A stretch of 64,000 nucleotides of DNA, from the NCBI GenBank assembly GCA_947652605.1, contig OX393577.1:47157494-47221493 (forward strand), read 5' to 3'. This DNA is from Elmis aenea (lineage: Eukaryota; Arthropoda; Insecta; Coleoptera; Elmidae). Below are positions 1-11,148 of the stretch, piece after piece. Each line of letters starts with the position of its first letter. Position 1 is the first letter of the stretch. Below the pieces are notes generated by a model. It was not told the DNA's origin. It worked only from the letters and a program-made list of their open reading frames with translations, and did not search any database. A program made the translations under genes and the position numbers.

Positions 1-71
1 TTCTTTGTACAACTCTCTGACTCTTATAACTTATAACAACAAAGCTACCCATTTAATCCCGTAAATAATTG

Positions 72-1888
72 ACACCGTGTATATGTTATGCAGAATTAGT
101 GAACTTACCCAGTTCGTGAAATAGACAAAATTTTTCGCGAAATTCGTAGAATAGGCAGAACGTTTGCAGAGTTCGTGAAGTAAGCAATACTATGCCTAGT
201 CGCGAAATTGGCAAGACATAAAAAAAACTTTTACACACCTTCACTTGGTCACTAGTAGAGGATCGAGTTAAAGTCTGATCAAAGTTTTTTTTTGCCGAAT
301 TATACATTTAGTCGCTATTAGCATGTGCATACATTTGCTAGTAAGGGTATATGTTACTGTAAAAGCCCGAAATACGGTAACTCCTATGTTTTACCGGTAA
401 ATCCTAGGATTTACCATAGTGAGGTATTAAACTCTCGCAATTAGCTTCATTTTCATTATTGATTTAAAAAAAAGCTTTACTAACTTTTAACCTGACCCGC
501 TATTACTGACCAAACAAACATCAGATTAACGTAGATGGTCAGACGTTCCGTTTCTATGGGACATGCCCCTTTTTTCTGCATGTTATCCCGTTGTCCCGAA
601 AACGGTTTACAGAGCACTTAAATGTCCCATATTTCTTTATTTTTATATTTACATCACGATCGGTACATTTCGAGCGAATTCGTTTGACAGTTTTAGTGAC
701 TTCGTCCTTCGTGTGTTTTCGTGACAGCCGCTGCGACTACTACGCGAAAACAACCACCAGGGCCGATGAGAGGGGGGGCAGGGGGGCTCCGAGCCCCAGG
801 CCGGGGAGTAATTTAAGGGTCCGGGAGTCCACAGGGGCTCGAATATTATACCACAACTGTTTTTTATTAACAAAATTTTCAAATAATATACTTTACTTGG
901 GGCCCATGAAAAATTTTTCCCCGGGCCCGACGACGTCTCTCGACGCCTCTGACAACCACGTCTCTAAAAACTCATTAACTATAACCTTTAACCGATTGAC
1001 GAAAATTGCTATTGACGACAGTGTTTAATAATATTATTCGTGCTACAACACCAAAAAAATTCAATTAATCGGCCCAACTACATGATGCATACAAATAGGT
1101 ATTGAAATAAAAAGGTATCAATCTTGCGTATTTTTTTCATTAAAGCAGCTTATCGAACGACCGGCCCACCGGGAATTTTCCCGGCGTCCCGGTGGGCTAA
1201 TCCGCCCCTGACCCACACTAACTGTCGTTAATCGTGATTTCCAATTCAAAACTGTAAAATTCATGCATTTTAGATTTCATTAATTAATATAAAACTTTCG
1301 GCAATTAGATTAAGACGAATTTCAGTATTTTTTACTTTTACTGACACTGAAGATTTAGGGTCCCACCCAATATGGACAAGTAAAAACAGTTTTAAAAAAA
1401 AAAAATTAGCTGGAAAAACAAAAAATAATAATGTTGGTGTCTCGTTTTCATATTTTCAATATATAGTCGCCCTAGGTTGAAGGTTAGTTAAAGCTTTTTT
1501 TAAATGAAAACAAACGTAGAAGCCCGAAATGGAAACGTCTTCTTCTTCTAAATCCGTTCCTCTTGTTCCTTTCGATGTCGAGGTATGCTTTTTTATTTCT
1601 GTTTCTGTTTCTCCACTCCTGCCTATCGTTTACAAGCATATTTCGATTACCACTTCACTTTGGTCAAACCTGGAAATTACCGTATTTCTGACTTTTACAG
1701 TAACATATACATTTACGGAGTTTACTCTTTTACTGCAACATATAAATTACAATTTATTTTGTAAATAAGTATTTCACGCACTAGGCATAGTATCGCTTAT
1801 TTCGCAAACTCGACAAACGCTCTGCGACAAGAAATTGTCTATTTCACGAATTCGGCAAGTTCACTTATTCGGCGTAACACAACGTATA
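72..1888. mobile_element. Foldback-like element with degenerate repeat arms
   Basis: The stretch at about 72-230 is an inverted, imperfect copy of about 1770-1888. Both arms consist of degenerate units of about 20 bases containing TTCGTGAAATAG-like or TTCGGCAAG-like motifs. A second inner pair of inverted blocks (about 345-385 and 1680-1715, around GAAATACGG) extends the arms. The middle holds GC-rich blocks at 760-840 and 1160-1200 and no convincing gene. Arms built of tandem short repeats are typical of Foldback elements. The ends are approximate and I found no clear target duplication. Confidence 0.55.
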
Positions 1889-1904
1889 CATATAAATAAG
1901 GATG

Positions 1905-2310
1905 TGGCTATTTGCACATACAGTATGTACTAATAATTGGCTATTTGCACATACAGTATGTACTAATAATTGATTATTTGCACATACAGTATGTACTAAT
2001 AATTGATTATTTGCACATACGGTATGTACTAATAATTGATTATTTGCACATACAGTATGTACTAATAATTGATTATTTGCACATACAGTATGTACTAATA
2101 ATTGGCTATTTGCACATACAGTATGTACTAATAATTGGCTATTTGCACATAGTATGTACTAATAATTGGCTATTTGCACATACAGTATGTACTAATAATT
2201 GGCTATTTGCACATACAGTATGTACTAATAATTGATTATTTGCACATACGGTATGTACTAATAATTGGCTATTTGCACATATAGTAGGTACTAATAATTG
2301 GGTATTTGCA
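1905..2310 (+). repeat. 33-bp tandem repeat array, left arm of foldback element
   Basis: About twelve head-to-tail copies of a 33-bp unit containing GCACATACAGTATGTACT, itself partly palindromic (AGTATGTACT). Copies differ by single bases (GGCTATT or GATTATT at the junction) and one copy lacks three bases. The unit is a multiple of three, so the array reads as a long open frame repeating an 11-residue motif. This is an artefact of unit length, not a gene. Confidence 0.9.
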
Positions 2311-2870
2311 TATATACTAGAACTAGAGTAATGAGATAAGGAATGAAAACTAATTACAGATGAAAAAAATTTATTTAGAGAAAAAATGTTCATACATAGT
2401 TAAAATAATATTTATAATCTACACAGAGAAAAAAATTGCCGAATTTACATGTGTATAGTAGTTAAAGTAAGTTATTAAATCAAGTAGCTAAAGCAAGTTA
2501 CTAATTAAGTAGCTAAACTTGTGAACATTTTGGTTTAGTGAGTGTCTTCAGCCAATTAAGTGAAATTATTTAGGAACTGACCGAAGTTGCAGCACGGGCC
2601 TTTGCCCTAAATCTTGATTTAAAGATTTTCATACCAAAAATTAAATTTTTGAAAACTTTGTACGGTTTGTAATATTTTTTAAAACATGCCAAATTAATAA
2701 TTATGCATTGTTGTGTGATATAATATGTTGTATATACTATAAAAAAGTTAAATTAAAAATAATTCTTACGTTTTATTAATTTTTTAATTTATATTTTCAA
2801 CATAATGGTTATGACGAACGAAATTTTTCATGCAATGGATATGTAAATACTCGCGAGCGGTCTAAAGTAC

Positions 2871-3353
2871 GTGTCATCTGTGCAAGGCCTCGCGCTCAGA
2901 GGCCGTGTAGGCTTGAGGTTAACAGATAGGGAAAAGTTTAATATGGCATTCACTGTAGTTAAAAATATATCAGAGATTTTATCTCATCATGGCACACCAC
3001 AATTTTTAATTTACATACAAGAATTAAAAATCATCGAAAATAATGCCAGACAAGGACTACCACTTTTAAGCAACAGTACAAATACAAGTAACAATGAAGT
3101 ATATAATGTAATTGAACCGTCTCAAAACAATCAAAATTTAGAAGAAACAGAACTACCACTGAACAATGAAATATCTTACTTATTTGAACCATCAGTAACA
3201 GAATTAGGAGCAGAAACAGAAAACGAAGATACGCCACTTAGTAACAGCCTTGAAGAAAATTTATTGCATTTAAAATTTAAAAGCAAAATAAAATGCAAGG
3301 GGAGACCAAAACGGAAATCCAGGCAAACGACATTCAGCCGTAAATTAAAATAA
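2871..3353 (+). CDS. Possible transposase remnant inside foldback element
   Basis: An uninterrupted 160-codon frame in the unique centre of the foldback element. The first third is mixed alpha/beta in character. The middle is polar and acidic with many Asn, Glu and Thr. The end is strongly basic with the cluster KCKGRPKRKSRQ, which could bind DNA or serve as a nuclear localisation signal. I do not recognise a catalytic domain. From its position it may be the C-terminal remnant of a MULE-type transposase whose N-terminal and DDE core have been lost. It may not be translated. The second Met at codon 25 is an alternative start. Confidence 0.4.
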   Translation: MSSVQGLALRGRVGLRLTDREKFNMAFTVVKNISEILSHHGTPQFLIYIQELKIIENNARQGLPLLSNSTNTSNNEVYNVIEPSQNNQNLEETELPLNNEISYLFEPSVTELGAETENEDTPLSNSLEENLLHLKFKSKIKCKGRPKRKSRQTTFSRKLK

Positions 3354-3789
3354 GACAATAGTGTAATGTTGAATTTACTTGTGTATAGTAGCTAAAGCAA
3401 GTTATTAATTCAAGTAAGTGAATTTAGCTACTTGCAACGTGTGAACAGTTTCGTTTAGTAATTGCGTAAGTAAAAAATTTAGTGACTTGTTGGGTTAGGT
3501 GAATAAAAACATTTCTATTTACTTGAGCACAATACTCCACTTCGGTCAGTTCCTAAATAATTTCACTTAATTGGCTGAAGACACTCACTAAACCAAAATG
3601 TTCACAAGTTTAGCTACTTAATTAGTAACTTGCTTTAGCTACTATACACATGTAAATTCGGCAATTTTTTTCTCTGTGTAGATTATAAATATTATTTTAA
3701 CTATGTATGAACCTTTTTTCTCTAAATAAATTTTTTCATCTGTAATTAGTTTTCATTTCTTATCTCATTACTGTAGTTCTAGTATATAT

Positions 3790-3933
3790 GCAAATACCCA
3801 ATTATTAGTACCTGCTATATGTGCAAATAGCCAATTATTAGTACTTACCGTATGTGCAAATAGTCAATTATTGGTACATACTGTATGTGCAAATAGCCAA
3901 TGATTAGTACATACTGTATGTGCAAATAGCCAC
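3790..3933 (-). repeat. 33-bp tandem repeat array, right arm
   Basis: About four copies of the same 33-bp unit as at 1905-2310, in opposite orientation. The outermost copy runs into the right terminus of the foldback element. The unequal copy number between the arms is expected if the arrays expand and contract after insertion. Confidence 0.85.
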
Positions 3934-3946
3934 TTCCTATAAATAA

Positions 3947-4920
3947 TGCTCCAAATATGTAGATGGAACAACACGTTGTAAACGTACAAATGGCAAGAGT
4001 CTGTACAAAGTTAGTTAAATTAAATATAATGTTCGAATGTTCCCATTTTACCGAGCTACTCATAAACATAAATGCTTTTGTTTTTGTTTTAATTTTTTTA
4101 CCGTTGGTAGCAAACATATGTATAAATTAGTAGAAGTGGTATATATTTTTTAAACAATAAAATAGTTGCATTCATTTGCTTAAATATTATTAAGATTTTG
4201 AGAAAAAAACCTTTTGCATATTTATTTTACTTTCTTATCGCGAAATAAATTAAAATTAATTGAAAAAATTCTAAAGAACTTCAAACAAAACTTCAGTTAG
4301 TACTGCAATTTTTCTCATCTTATTTACCTATAGTTTGCACTAAAATGATTTTTATTTTTACATACCTTTGTTGACCTGCACGTTAATATAAACATTAACT
4401 GGTTAAAGTAAGGAACACTTTTTTTCGTTTTTGAAGTGAAAGGTTTAGGTATTGTTAAAATTAACTAGGTTCTAACCTTAAAGCAATTCGAACTCGGTAA
4501 CCTACATGAGAATACAACGAGAAATTTTAGATTGAAAGTTAAATGACATCTGACATCGTTTAGTTTTATAAACAAAAACAAATTGCTTTAAACTTCATGT
4601 AAAATGACATGAGTTAAGTCTCAAAGATTTTAAAATTTTCCTTGAAAATATCATCAAAATTATTAAAATGTTTATATGATTGCATATATACGATAATTTA
4701 CTATCTGAATTCGACTTTAAGCCATATTCGCATCATTGGAAAAAAGTTAAATAGCTCCCATTTTAAACACATTATTTAAAATTTGGAATATATTTTTATA
4801 TCATTTTATCCAAATTTTTTAGCTATTTAACAATATGGAAGGGTTTTTTTTTTAACAAGCGAGATACCCGAATTTGATCTTTAAAATACCTTGAAGATAT
4901 ATTATGTAATTCATATTTAC
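3947..4920. other. AT-rich segment downstream of the visible esterase exons
   Basis: No coding exon is visible on either strand. The last visible esterase exon ends with a good donor (GTAAAT) at 4920, so this should be intron or 3' sequence of that gene, yet no C-terminal esterase exon with a catalytic-His motif appears. A short minus-strand piece near 4860 (GGTATCTCGCTTG) resembles the subterminal box of the palindromic elements described elsewhere. A transposon fragment may lie here. Confidence 0.5.
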
Positions 4921-7900
4921 CGAGTTCAGAAAAAGTTCCCTCATTCGCAACAAAGCCAATCATTGTGGGAACACGTTCTATTTTACCTCTACATAATAAT
5001 TCATAACCCCTTTCTGTTATTACCGCTCCTAAATGATCTGGTTCAATTACTGGACCTGGTGATATTCCATTAAGAAGTAAATTCTCCAATGTTAGCTAAA
5101 ATTTAGAGTTAGAATAGTGATTTGATAATTATACGCTTTATGATCTGAACAAACCGTGAAGTACGCTGAAGAATATGCAAAGAACAAGTCTCTATAATCT
5201 GCTTTTCTTAAATCATCGACCATGGATTGAGTTGTTGTCATATTTGCTCCCAATATTGTGCCAATGGCCTGGGTAAATGGCAATGGATTTTTAGACAAAG
5301 CTAGTCTGGATAACGCTACTCCACTTTGCATAATTGCGCCTTGAAATAAGCCTGAAAGTTTAAGATACATAAACCAAATTTATGGTAAGGTTTCTTATTC
5401 TCACACAAGTATTACCATGAGCTAAAGGACTTTGTAGAAGATATGAAACACTCATTGCTCCAGCAAATTGTCCAAAAATCGTAACTTGATGAGGATTACC
5501 ACCAAATGCTTTAATATGTTTTTTGACAAACCTTAAAGCTTCTATTTGATCCAATATTCCATAATTACCATACGCGGCACTATCCTGTGTACTTAAGAAT
5601 CCTAAAATCAAATACGCGTAACTTAAATTATTAGATACTATTAGCTTATAGTTACCAAATATATTAAGACGATAATTCAAGGTAATAAGAATGACTTTTT
5701 TTCTATCCATAAAGAAATCTGGTCCATATTCGCCATCTGTGGCATCAGCACTCGCATATCCCATTCCATCGAAAAATACCATCACAGGTAAATCGGAATG
5801 GTTAGGAACCTAAAATGTATTATATTTAAAATAAATACGATCAATAACCAGCAGCAGCTCCTGCAATGTGTCGAAGGCGAGAATTTTATTTTTAAAAAAA
5901 CGTATCTCCTTGCAAATGTCCAATTAATATTGTGCTATAACGGTACTAGCTTAGTAAAAATGACAATGAAACATTTTAATTTTAAATTGTAATTATTTTT
6001 TTATTATTATAAACGTTTAAAAAATGAAATTTGGTTATTTTAGGTTAAACGAAAAGTATACAAATATTCAAGGTGTTTCGATTTAAATTGCGTTATTGGA
6101 CATTAACCACAGGAAACTATGAAATGAATCTAACAATAAAAACAGTGAACTAGATCCGTCTCCGAGATATAGCTCAAAAATCAAACCTTGATGTTGTCAA
6201 AAATGTTCTTGTAATTCATTTGTTTTTTAATTTTTAAAAACTATATTTCACAAAACATTTTTCGTATTTTTGATTAAAATAAATAATTGTCCATCAGGTT
6301 AAATAAATGTAATGTCGATTTAACACATATAACTAGTTAATAATGTCATCCGCAACTACAGTTTTCATATAATATACACACAACACATACATAACGTAAA
6401 AATGATCTATGGCACAATAAATCTCATCGTAAATCTCCATTTTACCTTAAAAATACATGGAATGTTCAATTCTATACTTTTTATTTATAAATAATAAACG
6501 AATCAAGAAAGTATGTTTAACCACATTAAGGTTAGTTCTTTGGGCTAAACACTAAAATCGAATCTAAATATTTGATAACCGTTTTCACTTTTAATTTCTG
6601 TTATAATTTTGTCAGTTTATATATTTACGAAGCATAAAAATCACACTTTTTTGTTAATTTAGCCATCCTTCTATCTCTAATGGTTCCTGAGATTCACATG
6701 TTTTACCTGTTGAAACATGTATTGAAACAAAGATTCAAAATATTGAATGAGAATATTTGATAGTTGTTGTGGCATAATTATGGTTATTTTATAATTGATT
6801 AAAGAAAATTGTTTAAAAAAACGAATCCTACCACTGGTACATAAATATTCAAGTACAGACAGTCTTCTGATCCAATAATTCCCAGTGATTTTATATCCAA
6901 TTGTAGACATAGATCGCCATTGTTCAAGGCTAATATGGTTGACACATGTTCAAAGGACACTGGCGGCTAAAATTGATAATTTTTATTACTCCTAATTTGT
7001 TTTCCTCTTTTACAATATTTTGCGGCAACTTTTTTTGCTACGGATAACGATAGTAAAAATCAGTAATTTTTTGACATAAAATGTCACTAAATCGCAATGA
7101 ATCTAAGAACTGGTGGCATGGCCGAAAGTATGTACCTAATAGTTACCACATGCCACGCAACGATTCTAGGTAAAATGCTCGAAATCAATTGCTCGAAAAC
7201 AAATTGCTCAAAGCTAATTTCTCGAAAAACAATTTCTCGAAGTACAAATTCCTCCAAAAACCAATTACTGGAATGTAAATTGCTCCAAAGACAATTTGTT
7301 AGAAAAAATCAAAGTTGTGAAATGGGCTATTTATTTAACCCTTATGCCAATAACCGGGTACCCACCTAAGCCCTTTTGGTAACATTTTTTAATGTTAGTG
7401 TTTTTTTTTAAACTTCTCAGATCGTCGTTATTTTACCTTTATAAAGCGAAATATGGTTTTATATGTATATTTTTCCCGTCCTGGAAACATTTTTTTTTAA
7501 AATTTTGTTCACGCAGTCATTTTAAATAACCGGCTACCCACCTGCAGAAAAATGAAATGTATGAGCAATTATCGATTAAACACACATATAATTACAGGGA
7601 TGATTAAATGAATAAAAGCTAATGGCTATATGAGGAAAAACAATAATATTTATCAAGATATTTAGGCACATTTTTTATATATTGTTACTTATGGCATGTC
7701 GTCGCAAACAAATTTTTCGCATGCTATGCAAGATTTTTAGTTTTTCTCTGCTTTTTTATGGCTGCTCTAGCACAAGTGACATGAACCAGTAATAATTATG
7801 ACTGTATAAGTCAGTTATTTTATAAATAAACTAGCGTAGTGACCCGGCTTCGCTCGGTGAATTTTTTTATCAATCACAGACTACTCGCGCTTCGCGCTCG

Positions 7901-9527
7901 CGCCCGGTGGACGTTTTTGACCTTTTGAGAATTTTGGATCTTCTGGGAATTTTTGTATCTATTGAAATTTTTTGTATCTATTGAGAATTTTGAAACTTTT
8001 GTGATATTTGGATCTTTTGGGAATGTTGGTTCTTTTGGGAATTTTTGGAACTTTTGGGAATTCTCATATAGCCTATGTTCTTTCCTTGGTCCTATAGATT
8101 GTCTGTGCCAAATTTGGTCAGGATCGGATGAGTGGTATAGGAATGCATAAAGGACAAACATACATACATACATTCATTTTTATATATATAGATAGATTAC
8201 TGATTTGCAGGTTCTGTTACAACTGTATACAGATTTGTAACAACATAAATGTTTATCAAATGTTTAAAATATAACAAAGATGGGCATTTTTACAATAGCG
8301 TGCTCAGCTAGATGTGGCTAGATGGTCGTTTTGAACTTATTTAAAAATGTATATCTGGTTTGTTTATAGCCTGATTCAAAAGTAAATATTTATGTTTGTT
8401 ACAAGTTTTAGAATTTGAAACTACATGATTTGACCAATCTGTCATTCTATTTAGAAAAATATACAAGACTTATAGCATAATTCATTAAACAACGTTGTGA
8501 ATTTCGGTTATTGACATAAGGGTTAATGAAATTTTTATAATTATATAATTTATGCTACCTATATAAAGAAATGTATACCTACACAAGTGGAGAAAAAGTT
8601 TATAAACCATTAATAGGATAAACTTAATATAAATATATCGTACATAATGAAATAGAAATACATGCCTTTAAAGTGATAATTTGTGTGCTATTCCACGTAT
8701 ATACACTTTACAGTATTTATTTCAGGTCCATATTTATTTACTTATCTTAAAAGTCTCTGTGTCAAATGATCATTTATCGTGTGATAATATGTCATAGAAT
8801 CTTAACATCATCTCAAATAACCAAATTCGAGCATCTGATAATTGAGCAATTGTTTTTTGAAGAACTTGTATTTCGAGCATTTACATTCGAGAAACAGATT
8901 TAGAAAAATTGCATTCGAGGAATTTACCGGTTATCCCATGCAACACGTTATATTAACGATAATCGCAACTTTTTTGTAATTTAAAAATTTAACCAAAATT
9001 ATTTATATTTATTAGTATGCTATAAAAGTTTTTTACGAAAAAAAACATTTGGTAGCCTTATAAGCTATGTTTGGAATGTAGAATCTAATCTAAACCTTAG
9101 ATTAATGCCGACAAATAATTTTGGTTATTAACACGCTTATAGCCATGGTTATTAAAATTTTGCAATCTCTAATCACACTTGAATCGTATAAGTTGCCTTA
9201 GTTGTAATAAGTTGTTTAAAGATTACACAAACTATTTATTTAAAACAAATAAAATAATAATACCCTAAACCGCAAATCTCCTACTGGTGCTTTTGCATAG
9301 CGGATTCCTTTGTAAGCCATATAATTGGTGTTGGCAGCAGTCTTCAATTGTTGGCCAATAACAAGGACGCCATTTTTTAGCGTAACTTGAGAAGAATGCT
9401 CCTAACAAATTAATAAAAAACTATTTTAACAAGTCTACAAAGAATAAATTCACTATTTTCTTACGTGAGGGCCAGAAGAACCAGTTGAAAAGCAAATAAA
9501 AAGTAATAAAAAACTTGTCAGTGACAT
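4921..9527 (-). CDS. Carboxylesterase-family protein, catalytic serine lost, 3' end not in view
   Basis: Seven exons join in phase: 9465-9527, 9264-9401, 6832-6966, 5656-5809, 5416-5601, 5155-5351 and 4921-5095 (349 residues so far; family members are usually 520-600). Residues 1-18 form a signal peptide (MSLTSFLLLFICFSTGSS). Family landmarks are YKGIRYAKAPVGDLRF, GSEDCLYLNIYVP, VILITLNYRL, GNYGILDQIEALRFVKKHI, GAIMQSGVALS and VPTMIGFVANEG, which carries the usual acidic residue. The nucleophile elbow G-E-S-A-G reads G-Q-F-A-G here, and the oxyanion motif HGGG reads DGMG. The frame is otherwise open, so this looks like a maintained non-catalytic esterase, as in neuroligin- or glutactin-like proteins, rather than a decayed gene. 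The exon 6 donor (GTTTGT) is weak. C-terminal exons with the His motif are missing from the window. Introns 1 and 2 are 62 bp and 2.3 kb; the second holds a foldback element. Confidence 0.85.
7168..8933. mobile_element. Foldback-like element with AATTGCTCGAAA repeats in its arms
   Basis: The left arm (about 7168-7310) and right arm (about 8815-8933) are inverted copies made of roughly 17-18-base units containing AAATTGCTCGAAA. Just inside each arm is another inverted pair (the ACCCTTATGCC area near 7340 and CATAAGGGTTAAT near 8515). The termini read GGTAAAATGCTCGA and, reversed, GGTAAATTCCTCGA. It lies in intron 2 of the esterase-like gene. No transposase frame is visible and no clear target duplication was found. 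Confidence 0.6.
7831..8197 (+). repeat. Dispersed retroelement tail-like repeat, copy 1
   Basis: Starts CTAGCGTAGTGACCCGGCTT, passes through CGCGCTTCGCGCTCGCG and CAAATTTGGTCAGGATCGG, and ends in CATACATACATAC followed by TATATATATAGAT. The same sequence occurs at 47046-48843 (interrupted) and, more diverged, at 22144-22376. The simple-repeat end suggests a target-primed retroelement 3' tail (RTE-like LINE or a SINE mobilised by one). This class assignment is inference. It sits inside the 7168-8933 foldback element. Confidence 0.55.
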
Positions 9528-9572
9528 TTTATTTTAGGTTTCTACAATACCTTTGTTGTTTCGAAAGTGATG

Positions 9573-9580
9573 CATTTATA
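9573..9580 (-). promoter_or_regulatory. TATA box of the esterase-like gene
   Basis: TATAAATG on the minus strand lies about 46-53 bases upstream of the start codon at 9527, a normal distance for an insect promoter with a short leader. A hAT element ends 184 bases further upstream (9765), so the proximal promoter is compact. No initiator was verified. Confidence 0.5.
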
Positions 9581-9985
9581 CGAAATGTTATCCACCAAAA
9601 AACGAACCTTTTATCATTTGGTATGCTAATTTGTAATAGATAATTTTAAAAAACAACATGGTATTAAAATGCCCACATGAAACCTTAAAAATTAAAGTGA
9701 TTACCTGCTTATCCAAGAGATACTTTGTAACTTTTTTATTAAAACAATAATATTACTTAATATGCAAAGGCGTGGCGAGGGGGGGTATCGATGCCCCGGG
9801 CGCCAGTCTTGGGGGGGCGCCGCGAAGACAAAATATTTATGCGTTTATTTCACTTATTTAAAGCCAGAAAACTAAAATGCAATTAATATTTTATAATTTG
9901 TTCTTATTTTCATTGCAGTGTATTTGAATAAATAACACAACATTAATCTATGTTGTAGGCTTCCGTAGCTGATGTCAAATGTATA

Positions 9986-10926
9986 CAGGGTGATTGAAAT
10001 TCGAGTAAGCATGGAAATCTCGCTTGTTATAATAGCTAGAGTGTAGGTTCAAATTTGGCAAAGTTGCTAAATTCGATGCTCATTGATAATCCAAATAGAA
10101 ATTGGAAATATCTCAAACGGTATCCGAGAAAATTAGGAAAAACTGGAAAATACGATTTTTGAAAATAGTCTATAACTCCTTTGGAGTATAAAATATTTCA
10201 AATGTGTTAAAACATTGCCTAAGCAACTTTTTAAGCCGAATCGGATGGTGATCACAAATTTTTCCTAGATCGATTCGTTTTTGTTTTATAATAACCAACT
10301 TTGTTTTTTTCTTTCAGACGCAATTTTTGCTATTTACATAATCAAATAGCATTTATTTTTCTGAATCCATTGATGTATTACACATGGTATTTTACTTCTT
10401 CTTTCATTGTCAAATTTGAAAAAAAATACGTTTTTAACAATAACAACTATAAATCAGCTTGGCCGGTCGTTTTAGTTTATGTTGTTTCCATGACAACCGA
10501 TTAACAAACTAAAAGTTTTGAGAGTCTGTTACTTGTCACATTAATAAATTCGTAAAAATGAACTTAAATAACGAAGAAAAACGCGATATGCTGCCCATAA
10601 GAAAAAAACAAAGTTGGTTGTCATAAAACAAAAACAAATCGATCTAAGAAAAATTTGTGACCACCATCCGATTCGGTTTAAAAAGTTGCTTGGCAATGTT
10701 TTTACACGTTTAAAATATTTCAAACTCCAAAGGAGTTATAGACGATTTTCAAAAGTCGTATTTTCCGGTTTTTCCTATTTTCTCGGATACCGTTTGAGAT
10801 ATTTCCAATTTCTCTTTGGATTATCAATGAGCATCGAATTTAGCAACTTTGCCAAATTGAAACCTATACTCTAGCTATTATAATAAGCGAGATCCCCATA
10901 CTTAACCTCGAATTTCAATCACCCTG
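9986..10926. mobile_element. Long palindromic TA-flanked element (CAGGGTG type, family A)
   Basis: A 941-bp near-perfect palindrome starting CAGGGTGATTGAAATTCGAG and ending with its reverse complement, flanked by TA. Subterminal boxes are AAATTCGAG, then ATCTCGCTTATTATAATAGC. The arms are about 370 bp and the loop about 200 bp. TA flanks fit Tc1/mariner-type insertion, but no transposase is present. Small frames inside are shadows of the arms. Confidence 0.8.
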
Positions 10927-10929
10927 TAT

Positions 10930-11018
10930 AAGTTGTTTCCGGGTTGGAACCGCGTCGAAGGTTTCTTCATAACCGACGTTTCGTTCTCCTTTATCGGGTT
11001 CCAACCCGGAAACAACTT
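10930..11018. repeat. 89-bp perfect hairpin MITE
   Basis: AAGTTGTTTCCGGGTTGGAA at the left is the exact reverse complement of the right end, with about 45 bases of loop between. It abuts the TA flank of the 9986-10926 palindrome. This is a small snap-back element, class unknown. Confidence 0.6.
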
Positions 11019-11148
11019 TTATACAAAACAACATTATTTTACATGAAACTCAAAAAGTACAATAAAAAATACAGAAGCGGGAGGAGGGGGCGCAAAAAAA
11101 TAATATGCCCCGGGCGCCACGTACCCTCGCTACGCCCCTGTTAATATG

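Larger units (their letters stand above)
1900..3937. mobile_element. Foldback/MULE-type transposon with 9-bp target duplication
   Basis: The element begins GGATGTGGCTATTTGC and ends with the inverted form GCAAATAGCCACTTCC. It is flanked by a perfect 9-bp direct repeat TATAAATAA at 1891-1899 and 3938-3946. Each arm has an outer tandem array of a 33-bp unit (about 12 copies left, about 4 copies right) and then an inner unique inverted segment (about 2310-2600 and 3535-3790). The centre holds a 160-codon reading frame. A 9-bp duplication plus arms of tandem repeats is the hallmark of Drosophila Foldback elements, which belong to the MULE superfamily. The identification rests on structure, not on a recognised transposase core. 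Confidence 0.8.
9765..11140. mobile_element. Non-autonomous hAT element with TTAATATG duplication
   Basis: The termini are CAAAGGCGTGGCGAGGG and, reversed, CAGGGGCGTAGCGAGGG. They are flanked by a perfect 8-bp duplication TTAATATG at 9757-9764 and 11141-11148. GC-rich subterminal blocks (CCCCGGGCGCCA) appear at both ends in inverted orientation. No transposase is visible. Two other palindromic elements (9986-10926 and 10930-11018) have inserted inside it side by side. Confidence 0.8.

Noticed and set aside
1905..2310. CRISPR-like array
   Set aside because: Units are directly adjacent with no unique spacers, the genome is eukaryotic, and the array is mirrored in the other arm of a foldback element.
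1912..2393. Open frames on both strands across the 33-bp repeats
   Set aside because: The unit length is a multiple of three without stops, so any frame stays open. The peptide is a pure 11-residue repeat inside a transposon arm.
4823..4920. Extension of esterase exon 7 to the stop at 4823
   Set aside because: The family similarity ends at GTFSEL, exactly where a good donor (GTAAAT) occurs. The following residues look like translated intron.
7953..8173. 65- and 99-codon frames, repeated at 47085-47462
   Set aside because: These are low-complexity FGSFGN-type readings of a dispersed repeat and their antisense shadow. No gene family fits.
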